Source of the DNA: Bacillus sp. AFS015802
Lineage (GTDB): Bacteria; Bacillota; Bacilli; Bacillales; Bacillaceae_B
DNA: 64,000 nucleotides
Assembly: GCF_002561455.1 (NCBI RefSeq)
Contig: NZ_NTUP01000001.1
Coordinates: 25,388-89,387 of the forward strand
Direction: 5' to 3'
Positions 53,457 through 62,874 of the stretch are shown piece by piece (position 1 is the stretch's first letter; each line of letters starts with the position of its first letter). A model generated the notes under the pieces. It had not been told where the DNA came from and did no database searches. It saw nothing but the letters and a program-made list of their open reading frames with translations. The position numbers were made by a program, and so were the translations under genes.

Positions 53457-53927
53457 TTATTTATCGATTTCACGGATCAGGTTGGCCATTTCGATGGCTG
53501 AAACCGCTGCTTCCCATCCTTTGTTCCCGGCCTTTGTGCCGGCTCTTTCGATTGCCTGTTCGATTGTATCTGTTGTCAGTACTCCAAAGATGACGGGTAC
53601 ATCTTCCTGAAGGCTTAGATTGGCCACTCCTTTTGCAACCTCTCCGCTTACGTATTCAAAGTGAGCGGTTGCTCCGCGGATGACCGTTCCAAGTGTAACA
53701 ACGGCATCATATTTCCCTGAACGGGCAAGTTTTTTGGCGATCATGGGAATTTCAAATGCACCCGGGACCCAAGTGACAGAAACATTTTCCTCTTCAACAC
53801 CGTGGCGCTTTAATGCATCTTCCGCCCCACCCAGAAGTTTTGATGTAATGAACTCATTGAAACGTGAAACGACAATTGCGACCCTTAATCCTGATCCGAC
53901 TAAATTACCTTCATAAATTGTTTTCAT
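53457..53927 (-). CDS. ribH: 6,7-dimethyl-8-ribityllumazine synthase
   Basis: Fourth gene of the riboflavin operon, 156 residues; forms the icosahedral lumazine synthase. [52 protein letters not shown] and [12 protein letters not shown] carry the active-site residues. It starts 16 bases after the ribBA stop. Confidence 0.97.
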   Translation of the reverse strand: MKTIYEGNLVGSGLRVAIVVSRFNEFITSKLLGGAEDALKRHGVEEENVSVTWVPGAFEIPMIAKKLARSGKYDAVVTLGTVIRGATAHFEYVSGEVAKGVANLSLQEDVPVIFGVLTTDTIEQAIERAGTKAGNKGWEAAVSAIEMANLIREIDK

Positions 53928-53943
53928 TGTATATTCCTCCTCA

Positions 53944-55137
53944 TTAGAATTTAAGTAAATGTCCTAGCTTGGCCTGCTTTGTTTTCAAATACTTTTCGTT
54001 TTCGAATTTGGCCGGAAGTTGAATCGGCACCCGGTCCACGATTTCCAATCCATATCCATTTATTCCGGCAATCTTTCTTGGATTGTTGGTGAGCAGGCGA
54101 ATACTCTTGATATTCAGGTCTCTAAGTATTTGTGCACCGATTCCATACTCCCGCAAATCTGCGCCAAAGCCCAATTTGTGATTGGCTTCGACCGTATCAA
54201 AGCCCTGTTCCTGGAGCTTATAAGCTTTCAATTTATTAATCAGGCCAATCCCGCGGCCTTCCTGCCTCATATAGAGAAGAACACCTTTTCCTTCTTCTTC
54301 TATTTGAGTCAGTGCCGTCGCAAGCTGGGGTCCGCAATCACAGCGATTGGATCCGAACACATCCCCTGTCAGGCATTCGGAATGTACCCGCACGAGCACG
54401 TCCTCATCCTCTGACCACTCCCCCTTTACAAGGGCTATATGCTCTTTCCCCGTAAGGTCTTCTGTGTACGCAACCGCTTTGAAGTTCCCGAATTCGGTTG
54501 GTAGTTCAATTTCCACTTCCCTGGTCACAAGCTTTTCTTTTTTGCGTCTGTATCTGATCAGGTCCTCGATGGAGATGATCTTAAGATCCCATCTATCAGC
54601 CAGTTTCATCAATTCAGGTACCCTTGCCATCGTACCGTCTTCATTCATGATTTCACAAATGACGCCTGATGGATGTGAACCTGACAGAACAGCCAAATCG
54701 ATGGCAGCCTCGGTATGTCCTGCCCGTTTCAGTACCCCGCCTTTTTTGGCAACAAGGGGGAATACGTGACCAGGTCTTTTAAAATCCTCGGGCACAGAAA
54801 CCGGGTTCAACAATTCCTGTATGGTGGTCGATCTTTCAAATGCACTAATCCCGGTGGTGGCGGATTTATGATCGACAGAAATGGTAAAGGCCGTTCCATG
54901 GGGATCTGTATTTGACATGGTCATGGGTGAAAGCTTAAGTTTTTGTGCAATTTCTTCTGTTATCGGGGCACAAATCAAGCCTCGTCCTTCTTTAGCCATA
55001 AAATTGATGACTTCAGGAGTCGCTTTGTCTGCCAGGGCAATAAAGTCCCCCTCATTCTCGCGGTTTTCATCGTCCACCACGATGACGACTTTACCTGCTT
55101 GTAAATCTTCAAGAGCTTCTTCAATCTTATGAAACAT
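53944..55137 (-). CDS. ribBA: Bifunctional DHBP synthase / GTP cyclohydrolase II
   Basis: 397 residues. The N-terminal RibB half (to about 200) has [13 protein letters not shown] and the [19 protein letters not shown] segments; the C-terminal RibA half has the zinc Cys triad [17 protein letters not shown] and [10 protein letters not shown]. Provides both starting compounds of riboflavin. Confidence 0.97.
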   Translation of the reverse strand: MFHKIEEALEDLQAGKVVIVVDDENRENEGDFIALADKATPEVINFMAKEGRGLICAPITEEIAQKLKLSPMTMSNTDPHGTAFTISVDHKSATTGISAFERSTTIQELLNPVSVPEDFKRPGHVFPLVAKKGGVLKRAGHTEAAIDLAVLSGSHPSGVICEIMNEDGTMARVPELMKLADRWDLKIISIEDLIRYRRKKEKLVTREVEIELPTEFGNFKAVAYTEDLTGKEHIALVKGEWSEDEDVLVRVHSECLTGDVFGSNRCDCGPQLATALTQIEEEGKGVLLYMRQEGRGIGLINKLKAYKLQEQGFDTVEANHKLGFGADLREYGIGAQILRDLNIKSIRLLTNNPRKIAGINGYGLEIVDRVPIQLPAKFENEKYLKTKQAKLGHLLKF

Positions 55138-55154
55138 GGGCCAATCCCTCCCTA

Positions 55155-55811
55155 TTAGTCAGCGAATCCATTTTGAGTTAAGAATTCATAGCTGATACTG
55201 CTCGAACTGCTCTTCGTTTGTTCCTTCGCTTCATAGAAGCGGTGAAAATACTTCGCCATTACGTCACATTCAATATTGACAGAGTCTCCCACTTTCTTTT
55301 CACCAAGAACCGTGTCCCCTCTCGTCTGAGGGATCAGTGAAATCGTAATGGTATTACTTTTCACACCAAACACAGTTAGAGAAGTTCCGTCTACTGCGAC
55401 AGAGCCTTTCATGATAAACAAATGGCTCTGATTTTCCGGAATGGAAATATCCATATACCATGCATTTTCGACTTTCTCCACTCTCACGATCGTCCCTACT
55501 CCATCGACATGCCCGTTCACGAAATGCCCTCCGAAACGACCGTTTGCCGCCATTGCCCTCTCCAGGTTCACTCTAGAACCACGGGACAGATTTCTAAGTG
55601 TTGTGCCTTCGAATGTTTCAGGCATCACGTCGACCTGGAACTTCCTGCTTGTGAATGAAGTGACGGTTAAACACACCCCGTTCACACTGATGCTGTCCCC
55701 GATATGGACATCTTCGAGGATACGGTTTGCAGTAATCGTCAGTTCCATGGAAGAGGAAGATTTCTGCATATGTTCGATTGTTCCAATTTCTTCAATGATT
55801 CCAGTGAACAT
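55155..55811 (-). CDS. ribE: Riboflavin synthase
   Basis: Alpha-type riboflavin synthase of 218 residues, two lumazine-binding domains in tandem. [11 protein letters not shown] at the start, [12 protein letters not shown] and a repeat [12 protein letters not shown], plus [16 protein letters not shown] 55811 is the natural start and lies 13 codons inside an upstream extension that overlaps ribD. Confidence 0.96.
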   Translation of the reverse strand: MFTGIIEEIGTIEHMQKSSSSMELTITANRILEDVHIGDSISVNGVCLTVTSFTSRKFQVDVMPETFEGTTLRNLSRGSRVNLERAMAANGRFGGHFVNGHVDGVGTIVRVEKVENAWYMDISIPENQSHLFIMKGSVAVDGTSLTVFGVKSNTITISLIPQTRGDTVLGEKKVGDSVNIECDVMAKYFHRFYEAKEQTKSSSSSISYEFLTQNGFAD

Positions 55812-55824
55812 CCTTCTCCCCCTT

Positions 55825-56919
55825 TCACAAAAGTACACTTTTAGGTGATGCTACAATTTTGATATCCTTTCCTATACGTTCAAGGCTCGATATCTCCATT
55901 TCCATCCCCTCTGCAATGGATGGAAACCCTTCTCCTCCAAAACTTGTGAAAGCAGTGCTCCCGCCAACAAGCCTCGGAGACATATACATAATCAATTCCT
56001 GAAAGGCTTTTTCCTTTAAAAAGGTAGAATGAATGGCAGCTCCACCTTCCACATAAAGGGATCCGATATTCCTGGCTCCCAGTTCTTTTAATACTATGTG
56101 AATGTCTATCCTTTCTTCAGAAAGGGTGATGATTTCACAGCCTGATTCCAAATAAGGCTGCTTCTGCTTTTGATCGACAGAACTGCCTGTGAAGATGATC
56201 GTCCTCACTTCGGCATCTTGCACCACATGGGAGTGCAGAGGTGTTCGTAAAAAGGTATCTAATATGACTCGAATGGGGTTTTTTCCACCTTGGGGCAAAC
56301 GGGTGGTAAGGTGTGGGTTATCTTGAATGACGGTGTTGACTCCTACTAATATCACGTCATGCCGGTGACGATCATAGTGGACATCTGTGCGTGAAGCTTC
56401 CGACGTTATCCATTTGCTGTCTCCTGAAGCAGTGGCTGTTTTTCCGTCCAATGTAACGGCAGTTTTAAGGGTTACATAAGGAGTGCCGTATTGAATGAAA
56501 TGGAAAAAATGCTTGTTTAATTCGAGAGCTTCTTCTTCAAGCTCCCCGACCATTACTTCTATGCCTGCATCCTTCAATTGCTGAATCCCTCTTCCAGCCA
56601 CAACGGGGTTTGGATCCCGGGTTGCAATATGGACTCTCTTGACTCCGCTTGAAATGAGCAGCCCGGAGCATGGAGGTGTTTTCCCGTGGTGGGAACAAGG
56701 CTCAAGGGTAACGTAAACATCGCTTCCTTCCGCTTTGTTTCCTGCCATCTTTATGGCATTCACTTCTGCATGGCCTTCTCCCGCTTTGAGGTGGGCACCC
56801 ATCCCGACGATTTCTCCATTTTTGACCACGACAGCCCCTACCATAGGATTTGGTGAGGTCTGGCCTTGAGTGGACTCCGCCATTGTTAGCGCAAGCTTCA
56901 TATAATGATTATCCTCCAA
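55825..56919 (-). CDS. ribD: Bifunctional riboflavin deaminase-reductase
   Basis: 364 residues. Deaminase with zinc motif GEGHAEVNAI and EPCSHHGKTPPCS, then a reductase domain from KTAVTLDGKTATASGDSKWI. TTG 56919 after AAGGAGGTACATCAA gives the length and beginning of B. subtilis RibD (MEEYYMKLAL-like). First gene after the FMN riboswitch. Confidence 0.96.
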   Translation of the reverse strand: MEDNHYMKLALTMAESTQGQTSPNPMVGAVVVKNGEIVGMGAHLKAGEGHAEVNAIKMAGNKAEGSDVYVTLEPCSHHGKTPPCSGLLISSGVKRVHIATRDPNPVVAGRGIQQLKDAGIEVMVGELEEEALELNKHFFHFIQYGTPYVTLKTAVTLDGKTATASGDSKWITSEASRTDVHYDRHRHDVILVGVNTVIQDNPHLTTRLPQGGKNPIRVILDTFLRTPLHSHVVQDAEVRTIIFTGSSVDQKQKQPYLESGCEIITLSEERIDIHIVLKELGARNIGSLYVEGGAAIHSTFLKEKAFQELIMYMSPRLVGGSTAFTSFGGEGFPSIAEGMEMEISSLERIGKDIKIVASPKSVLL

Positions 56920-56953
56920 TTGATGTACCTCCTTTCTTTTCCAGCATACTATT

Positions 56954-56993
56954 CAGAAATAAAGAAACCCCAAGTAACGTTTCTACTTGGGGG
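56954..56993 (-). terminator. Riboswitch-associated terminator
   Basis: CCCCAAGT/ACTTGGGG stem (56968-56992) followed leftward by TTTCTTTATTTC, between the FMN riboswitch and ribD. FMN binding is expected to favour this terminator. Confidence 0.8.
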
Positions 56994-57094
56994 AAGTTGG
57001 CATGACTAAATAAAGTATTCACCTGACCTTTTTTGGACGTGCAATATCCATAACTAAATAAAGATAGACTGCACCCGTCAAGCAAATACTGCCG

Positions 57095-57234
57095 TTCCTT
57101 CTCCCATCCAGACTATCACTGTCGGCTTTGGAGTTTCACCAAATCCACCGTCTAACATTCGTCAGCCGGGTCACGGACTTAAGAGCATGCGCTCATCACC
57201 GCCGGTAGGGAATTTCACCCTGCCCCGAAGGAAA
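57095..57234 (-). promoter_or_regulatory. FMN riboswitch (RFN element)
   Basis: The conserved RFN blocks occur in order on the minus strand: CCTTCGGGGCAGGGTG, AATTCCCTACCGGCGGT, GAGC-rich helix, GTCCGTGACCCG, GGTGGATTTGGTGAAACTCC, AAGCCGACAGT and TAGTCTGGATGGGAGAAGG. The P1 stem pairs TTCCTTC with GAAGGAA. It turns off the rib operon when FMN is plentiful. Confidence 0.97.
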
Positions 57235-57403
57235 CCTATTCGATTATCATTATTCTATCATAGTTTCATGACAGAAAGCATGTTAAAAGATCTGAAAATT
57301 TATTCATAGTACTCCAGCAAGAGTGGAAACACTTCTTTGTGACTGACTTCAAATCGAAAGATGCAAGAATGCCTTTACTTTAGTAGAAGCATTCTCCTCG
57401 AAA

Positions 57404-57724
57404 TTATACCAGTAGCCTTCTGCATTCTTCCGCACAATCGAAACAGGCTTTTGCACAGTCCTTACAATGCCTTTGGTCATGAGAATTGCATTCTGTTCCA
57501 CACGCGTCACAGATTTCTGCACAGAGGGTGAGAATTTGTTGAACGAACTTACTGCTCCGCTGGATGGCATTGATTGTATACGAACAAATATCTGCGCATT
57601 CCCGGTCAAGTTCTATACACCTCATCATTGGTTTTTCTTCCTTCAGTGATGCATGATAGCACACATTACATGCTTCCTTGCACCGATCTAAAGCTGTTAG
57701 ACATGATTTGTAGTCAGCATTCAT
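57404..57724 (-). CDS. Four-helix-bundle copper-binding protein (YhjQ/Csp3-like)
   Basis: 106 residues with 14 cysteines, mostly spaced CxxC or Cx3C on helices: SCLTALDRCKEACNVC, CIELDRECADIC, CAEICDACGTEC, CKDCAKACFDCAEEC. This matches the YhjQ/Csp3 copper storage family, cytosolic since no signal peptide is present. Binds many Cu(I). No copper transporter gene lies next to it. Confidence 0.9.
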   Translation of the reverse strand: MNADYKSCLTALDRCKEACNVCYHASLKEEKPMMRCIELDRECADICSYTINAIQRSSKFVQQILTLCAEICDACGTECNSHDQRHCKDCAKACFDCAEECRRLLV

Positions 57725-57774
57725 CTTAGTAGCACCTCCATCATTTTCCCTTTTAATATGCCCGAAAGGATTTA

Positions 57775-58470
57775 CTACGATGTGAGAAAATAATCACTGT
57801 CTACATACCATAGGAAGATGAGGAGCCAATCCACATCCTCACTATACGTTTCATAAAATGATACGTAACTGTGGTGGGAGTCGAAGAGCCGTTGAACACT
57901 TTGGGGAAGATACCCTTTTTGTAAGGAGAGATAATTTTTCCCTTTAAAGTTCAAGATCCATCTCTTATTTCCTTTATAGAGGAGGATGGTGTCCCCTCCT
58001 TCACTCTGCCATTCGATAGCGGTTGCACTCTGATATTTCAAATGAAACATCATCCTCGTCTTTGGATGATCGATTTTTATGGTTCTGCTCCACTTTGAGA
58101 ATGACAATGGCCCTTTGTGCTTTCTATGAAACAAGTATTGTTTCGGATTATTGATCATGGATGTACGTTGAACGAAATAGTGGGACCAGCCGTTTGTTTT
58201 CAGGTAATAGAAGCCTTGTTTTGTTTGGACACCTACAAGGGAATGTTCGGATACAGGCATTACTTCATAAAATAGCCGGTTTGCTTTCTTTAGTTCCTTC
58301 TTTATGCTAAAGCTGAGATAAAGATTTGAACATGCAGGGATGAAGATCAACAGGGGAAAATAATATAATTGCTGGGTCACGACAAGCATCCCTACACCAA
58401 TGAGAAAGTACATGACACTTCTGAAAAGCAACGTATATTGTTCATTTTTGTATATTTGATAGAGGTTCAT
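57775..58470 (-). CDS. Membrane protein of unknown function
   Basis: 231 residues. Two N-terminal helices (residues about 15-60) and a soluble domain rich in aromatic residues, with GYLPQSVQRLFDSHHSY near the end and no known motif. ATG 58470 follows AAAGGAC; upstream in-frame Met codons have no site. Unrecognised. It lies 135 bases downstream of the patatin gene on the same strand. Confidence 0.65.
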   Translation of the reverse strand: MNLYQIYKNEQYTLLFRSVMYFLIGVGMLVVTQQLYYFPLLIFIPACSNLYLSFSIKKELKKANRLFYEVMPVSEHSLVGVQTKQGFYYLKTNGWSHYFVQRTSMINNPKQYLFHRKHKGPLSFSKWSRTIKIDHPKTRMMFHLKYQSATAIEWQSEGGDTILLYKGNKRWILNFKGKNYLSLQKGYLPQSVQRLFDSHHSYVSFYETYSEDVDWLLIFLWYVDSDYFLTS

Positions 58471-58605
58471 GAAATGCTCGTCCTTTCGAGGAATCTCTAT
58501 CATATGTATGTGAAAAATACGGGAAAAGACCATCTGGAAAGGAAAACGCGAAGGATAAACAGAGTTCTCATGAACAAGAGAGTCTGCTTATCCCTCGCGC
58601 TTACT

Positions 58606-59481
58606 TTAAGAATGGACCAGCGTACCTGAACGGTTCCATTCGAGCAGCTGTTTCATCTTTGATTCTGCGTCATGATAGCCCTGCCAGTACAATTCGTCCA
58701 GTTTTTGGGGATTTTTTTCAATCCTGCTTACTTTCAGGGGATGCTGCGGCTGGATGACCAACACTTCCCCATTTTTTTCTTTTCTTTCAATTTCATTGAT
58801 TGTTTGATTGTATCGAATATAACGATTCATCAATGTTTTGTGCAGCTCCGGGTATTGAGGATATTTTCTTCTAACAAGGAAAGAAAACCTTGAAGGCTTT
58901 TTATAATATCCCCTATTCCGCGTCAAAATGACGACATTTCTACTGAATCCGTCCCTCTCGGCTTTATCGATGGGTACCGGGTCGCTTATTCCCCCGTCAA
59001 GAAGGTGGCGGGATGCAAATTCAACGACCGGAGCTACAAATGGAAGAGAGCTTGATGCGCGAATAATGGTAAGAAGATCTTCTCCATAGTCACTTCTAGA
59101 GAAATAGGCGGGTTTCCCTGTATGACAATCCGTGGTCCCGACTACAAATTCCGCTCCGTTGGAATGAAAGGCTTTGTAATCGAAAGGGACCAGTTTATTG
59201 GGGATTTCATCAAAGACATAATCCATTCCAAATAATTCGCCCGTTTTCCAGTAATTACGCCATGATAAGTATTTAGGGTCCCGGATGAAGTCCACATTCA
59301 CTTTCTTGTTGCGGCCATTTTGCTTGGATAAATAGGATGCAGCATTACATGCACCTGCAGAAACCCCTATGACGTAAGGGAATTCAATACCCTTTTCCAA
59401 GAAAAATTCCAGCGCCCCCGCCGTATAGATCCCCCTCATTCCGCCACCTTCAAGAACGAGGCCTGTCTCGTTGAGCATCAT
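58606..59481 (-). CDS. Patatin-like phospholipase
   Basis: 291 residues. Oxyanion-hole GGGMRGIYTAG, nucleophile elbow GVSAG (Ser), and Asp in LLDGGISDPVP form the Ser-Asp dyad. The GGMRG variant and the YGVVG-like C-terminus (NRYIRYNQTINEIERKE) are like YjjU-type bacterial patatins. Acyl hydrolase on membrane lipids. Start ATG 59481 lies inside the Nudix gene (32-base overlap), eight bases after AGGTGG. Confidence 0.92.
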   Translation of the reverse strand: MMLNETGLVLEGGGMRGIYTAGALEFFLEKGIEFPYVIGVSAGACNAASYLSKQNGRNKKVNVDFIRDPKYLSWRNYWKTGELFGMDYVFDEIPNKLVPFDYKAFHSNGAEFVVGTTDCHTGKPAYFSRSDYGEDLLTIIRASSSLPFVAPVVEFASRHLLDGGISDPVPIDKAERDGFSRNVVILTRNRGYYKKPSRFSFLVRRKYPQYPELHKTLMNRYIRYNQTINEIERKEKNGEVLVIQPQHPLKVSRIEKNPQKLDELYWQGYHDAESKMKQLLEWNRSGTLVHS

Positions 59482-59884
59482 CTTCTTGACCACCTGCCTT
59501 TTCCTGTAATAGATAGTGTTTTACTTCTTGAGGATACAAATGAATACGGGGCAGTTCCTCTATAGGTATCCAGCAGGGAATATATTTTCCTTTATCCCTG
59601 CTGATATCGTATTCTTCACCATTACCTGAACCAAATAAACCACTATATTCTCCCACAGAATAATAGGAATGTGTACTATTTTGCTTGAAGGTCAACGTGA
59701 TTTTCAACTCCCGGACGCTGATCCCCAGTTCTTCCCTGGCTTCCCGAATCGCCGTTTGAATTTCTGTTTCACCCTTCTCCATGCCTCCCCCGGGAATCAC
59801 ATAATACACGCATCCATCCCTTATTCTTTTAATGACCGCTATTTTCCCATCTTCAATTAGGATGATCCCCACACGGTTTCTCAT
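59450..59884 (-). CDS. Nudix hydrolase
   Basis: 144 residues. The Nudix box is GGGMEKGETEIQTAIREARE followed by ELG. Small stand-alone enzyme likely acting on an oxidised or modified nucleotide. The ATG at 59884 overlaps the stop of the upstream acetyltransferase gene by four bases, and its own 3' end overlaps the patatin gene. Confidence 0.92.
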   Translation of the reverse strand: MRNRVGIILIEDGKIAVIKRIRDGCVYYVIPGGGMEKGETEIQTAIREAREELGISVRELKITLTFKQNSTHSYYSVGEYSGLFGSGNGEEYDISRDKGKYIPCWIPIEELPRIHLYPQEVKHYLLQEKAGGQEDDAQRDRPRS

Positions 59885-60759
59885 TGGATTTTCTCCAAAG
59901 GTATCAATTTAGCGCTGCACGTCCGCTCATAAAATTCAATGGGTCCTGCTTCTTTTAAAACGGCATACATATATCCTTTCTCCTTCATGTTACGTAACGC
60001 AGCGTAAAGGAGCCGTTTGCCCACTCCTTGATGACGGGTGGTCGGCAGTACCCCCATCGGACCGAAAATCCCCTTTTTTTTCATGTATACGTCATAAGCT
60101 GCAAACCCGACCAAATTCCCTTTCTCTTCTGCTTTCAGAATCGGGATGGTATCAGACGATGATTCAAATGCACTCCTTAGTGTTTCAAACCAACTTTCCC
60201 CAAAATGTTTTTCAACCCAGCTAAGAAACCCCTCTTTCTCGATCCTTTGAACAATGCTTATTTCAACATTTGGATCTTCTTCACAGGACCAATCTTTATT
60301 CAACAAGTTTACGGTTAAATCCCTGGCAGTGGCTACAGATTGAATGATACTTTCCTTTGGGAAGGTCTCCATTCCCTGTTTCAACTGTGGGTGTTCTGAA
60401 AGAAGCGAGAAAAAGGCCTTTATTAGATGCCCTTCATTTAGGAAAGTTTGGTTGTACCGTTTCATAATATCCATTGAAGCAGACCAAATTTTATATGCAT
60501 GAGAAGATAAGGGCATGGAAAAAGCTTCGATCCTGACACCGGAAGACGGTTCAGGGGAAAGGGTTTCTATCAATCTTTTGAATTCAACCTCACAGGGCTC
60601 AACGAGGTAATACATCTCCTTTAATGTTCCTTCCTTTACAAGGGATGCTCCTATAAATAAATGGATACTTTGGATGCTGGTGTGTCGATTATTTTCAGCC
60701 AAGCTATTTGCTTGTTGAATCAATTTGATCACTTTATTCGCATAGCGTGGGGCTTTCAT
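59881..60759 (-). CDS. ClpN-like helical domain fused to GNAT acetyltransferase
   Basis: 292 residues. The N-terminal half (about 1-140) looks like two repeats of a Clp N-terminal (Clp_N) motif: VIKLIQQANSLAENNRHTSI with HLFIGASLVKEG, and SSHAYKIWSASMDIMKRYNQ with GHLIKAFFSLL. The C-terminal half is a GNAT domain with MGVLPTTRHQGVGKRLLYAA. ATG 60759 follows GAAGGAGG. Substrate unknown. First gene of a coupled three-gene operon. Confidence 0.72.
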   Translation of the reverse strand: MKAPRYANKVIKLIQQANSLAENNRHTSIQSIHLFIGASLVKEGTLKEMYYLVEPCEVEFKRLIETLSPEPSSGVRIEAFSMPLSSHAYKIWSASMDIMKRYNQTFLNEGHLIKAFFSLLSEHPQLKQGMETFPKESIIQSVATARDLTVNLLNKDWSCEEDPNVEISIVQRIEKEGFLSWVEKHFGESWFETLRSAFESSSDTIPILKAEEKGNLVGFAAYDVYMKKKGIFGPMGVLPTTRHQGVGKRLLYAALRNMKEKGYMYAVLKEAGPIEFYERTCSAKLIPLEKIQ

Positions 60760-60816
60760 TGAACATCCTCCTTCTTCTACCACCATTCGACATAAATCAA
60801 TGAAATCCTTTTCCAA

Positions 60817-60870
60817 TTACTCATGAGGTCCTTCCCTCATGAGTAAGATTTGACGTCATGACGTCAAATC
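60817..60870. repeat. Two tandem palindromes after the ABC permease
   Basis: TTACTCATGAGG/CCTCATGAGTAA (60817-60846) and GATTTGACGTC/GACGTCAAATC (60847-60870). The second contains the permease stop codon. No T-run. Could be a terminator pair or a protein-binding site for the following gene. Confidence 0.55.
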
Positions 60871-61640
60871 AGTTCTTTTTTCCTGGAAAGGATCGGGGTG
60901 ATAAGGAGGATGGTGAAACATAGAGCCGTGGTGAGGATGATTGCTCCTGTAAGGTTTTCCGTCCATCGGGCTTGGATGATCAAGTCGTTTATATAGTTAG
61001 CCAGCTGTCCCGGCGACCATTTTAACGTTTTGGTCATATATCCTGATAGGAAGGTGATCAACATGATCGATCCGATTGTATAAAAGGCAGCTAGCCCCGG
61101 CGTCCGTACTAAGCTACTGAAGAAAATGACCAGAGTCATGATAAAGGTCAGCCATAAACCGTAAACCAGGAATCCCTGCAGGAACGTATGGAAGTCGATG
61201 ACATCAAATAATAAGTAGATGTAATACAACCCAGACAGCATCCCAAGGCTGTAGGATACCCAGACAAGCACCAGTGCGGCTGACCATTTGGAAAAAATAT
61301 AGGATGTATAAGGAACAGGTTTCACAAGGACCATGACCGCGTTGCCGCTTTTCCTTTCCCCCGCAACCGTTCCCATGAATCCTAACACAATGACAAGTAC
61401 CCCAAAGGTACTGAATTGGCTCATAATGGACAGTAACACTTCACCGGATGAGGGGGTAGGAATGGAGATGACAGTGCCTTCGGGTAGATCCCCGAATGAT
61501 TGTAGTATCTCAGGCATGTAATAGGCCGTTAATGGTTCAGTCAATCCAAACAGAATGAATACGATCGGCATCCAGATTATTTTGTAGTTTCGTATCAGTT
61601 CAAGCATTTCTTTCTTGAATAATACCCACCCGATTCTCAC
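60864..61640 (-). CDS. yxlG: ABC transporter permease (YxlG-like)
   Basis: 258 residues, six transmembrane helices of the ABC-2 type, with a long extracytoplasmic loop after helix 1 containing YYMPEILQSFGDLPEGTVIS. It overlaps the ATP-binding gene by four bases. Third gene of a YxlE-YxlF-YxlG-like unit. Confidence 0.85.
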   Translation of the reverse strand: MRIGWVLFKKEMLELIRNYKIIWMPIVFILFGLTEPLTAYYMPEILQSFGDLPEGTVISIPTPSSGEVLLSIMSQFSTFGVLVIVLGFMGTVAGERKSGNAVMVLVKPVPYTSYIFSKWSAALVLVWVSYSLGMLSGLYYIYLLFDVIDFHTFLQGFLVYGLWLTFIMTLVIFFSSLVRTPGLAAFYTIGSIMLITFLSGYMTKTLKWSPGQLANYINDLIIQARWTENLTGAIILTTALCFTILLITPILSRKKELI

Positions 61641-62539
61641 TCTTTCACCACCTCCATGAAGACTTCTTCCAGACTTTGCTCACTGCTGTCAAACTTCGTC
61701 ACGCCCCACCCATTTTCAGAAATCAGAGCAAAGATCCTGGCCCGATCCCGGTCCAGATCACTCACTTTAAAGGAGAGCTGATATCCGTTAGAAATCATGT
61801 CATGGATCCAGTCTTTCTCTGTTAAAAATGGAATGAATGTTTTGCTGTCTTCACTAAAATGCAAGGTCAACCTTGAACTTTGGTGCCTTGCCTTCACTTC
61901 CCGGAGCTCCCCCTGCTCAATCAGTCTTCCTTCATGCAAGAACAGCACCTCATCACATATTTGTTCTGCGTCATTCAAGATATGCGTCGAAAAGAGAATC
62001 GTTGTTTCCTTCTTTAACATCCTTAACAACTCCAGGACTTCCCTTCTGCCAAAAGGATCCAGGGCGGATACGGGTTCATCCAGGATGACCAGGCGAGGAT
62101 TGTGGATGAGGGCCTGAGCGATTCCAAGCCTCTGCTTCATCCCGCCTGAATACTGACCTATCTTCCGACCCTTCCCATCTTGTAAGCCCACTAATGTGAT
62201 CAGTTCATCCGCTCGCTGTTGTGAGTTTCCTCTTGTCATTCCTGAAATTTCACCAGAGAAGATCAGAAACTCCTTTCCCGTCATCCACTCAAAAAAAGAG
62301 GGATATTGAGGCAAGTATCCGATCATTCCACGGATATCTTTAGAAGGTTCACTTGTTGTGATCCTCCCCCCTGTTGGCTTTATTAGTCCGGCAAGCATCT
62401 TCAATGTCGTCGTCTTCCCGGCACCATTAGGACCGAGCAGGGCTGTAGAAGCACCCTGCTTCAGCTTGAAGGATATGTTTTTAACCGCATGCTTTTCCTT
62501 ATATCGCTTCTCTAAAGAAGCTACTTCCAGAACGTTCAT
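61637..62539 (-). CDS. yxlF: ABC transporter ATP-binding protein (YxlF-like)
   Basis: 300 residues. Walker A GPNGAGKTT, signature YSGGMKQRLGIAQAL, Walker B LVILDEPVSALDP and H-loop FSTHIL are all complete. The C-terminal 80 residues are the extension found in BcrA/YxlF-type export ATPases. The gene overlaps PLDc_N by four bases and the permease by four. Exports an unknown compound. Confidence 0.92.
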   Translation of the reverse strand: MNVLEVASLEKRYKEKHAVKNISFKLKQGASTALLGPNGAGKTTTLKMLAGLIKPTGGRITTSEPSKDIRGMIGYLPQYPSFFEWMTGKEFLIFSGEISGMTRGNSQQRADELITLVGLQDGKGRKIGQYSGGMKQRLGIAQALIHNPRLVILDEPVSALDPFGRREVLELLRMLKKETTILFSTHILNDAEQICDEVLFLHEGRLIEQGELREVKARHQSSRLTLHFSEDSKTFIPFLTEKDWIHDMISNGYQLSFKVSDLDRDRARIFALISENGWGVTKFDSSEQSLEEVFMEVVKE

Positions 62540-62751
62540 CCATTATTCCTCCTGCCAAAGATGAAGTAGATGACCGGCCCAAGAATATTAATGAACAGGA
62601 TGATCAGTACCCATAGCCATTTTGGTCCATTCGTCGACTTAATACGGATCACATCGATCACGGCCACCACCATGAGTATGAATTGAATCACGATGACAGG
62701 AGCGATAAGTCCCCAATTGATTGATTGTAAAGCTTGTTGTAATTCGTTCAT
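62536..62751 (-). CDS. yxlE: PLDc_N-domain small membrane protein (YxlE-like)
   Basis: 71 residues, two helices with the phospholipase D N-terminal (PLDc_N) pattern: VIDVIRIKSTNGPKWLWVLI followed by NILGPVIYFIFGRR. No catalytic HKD. ATG 62751 follows AAAGGAGGAA. In B. subtilis YxlE, YxlF and YxlG sit in the sigY operon; here sigY, yxlC and yxlD are absent. Confidence 0.85.
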   Translation of the reverse strand: MNELQQALQSINWGLIAPVIVIQFILMVVAVIDVIRIKSTNGPKWLWVLIILFINILGPVIYFIFGRRNNG

Positions 62752-62836
62752 TTTTTCTTCCTCCTTTTGATTTCCATACATAAGACGGCGGAAGAAACAA
62801 TTCGTTCATTTTATTCTAACTTTTTTTCAACTCCCC

Positions 62837-62874
62837 AAAAAAAGCACCGATCCCCGATAAGGGATACGGTGCTC
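62837..62874 (-). terminator. Terminator of the WYL regulator gene
   Basis: GCACCG-ATCCC / GGGAT-CGGTGC stem followed leftward by T7. It also overlaps the stop codon of the WYL gene. Confidence 0.85.
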
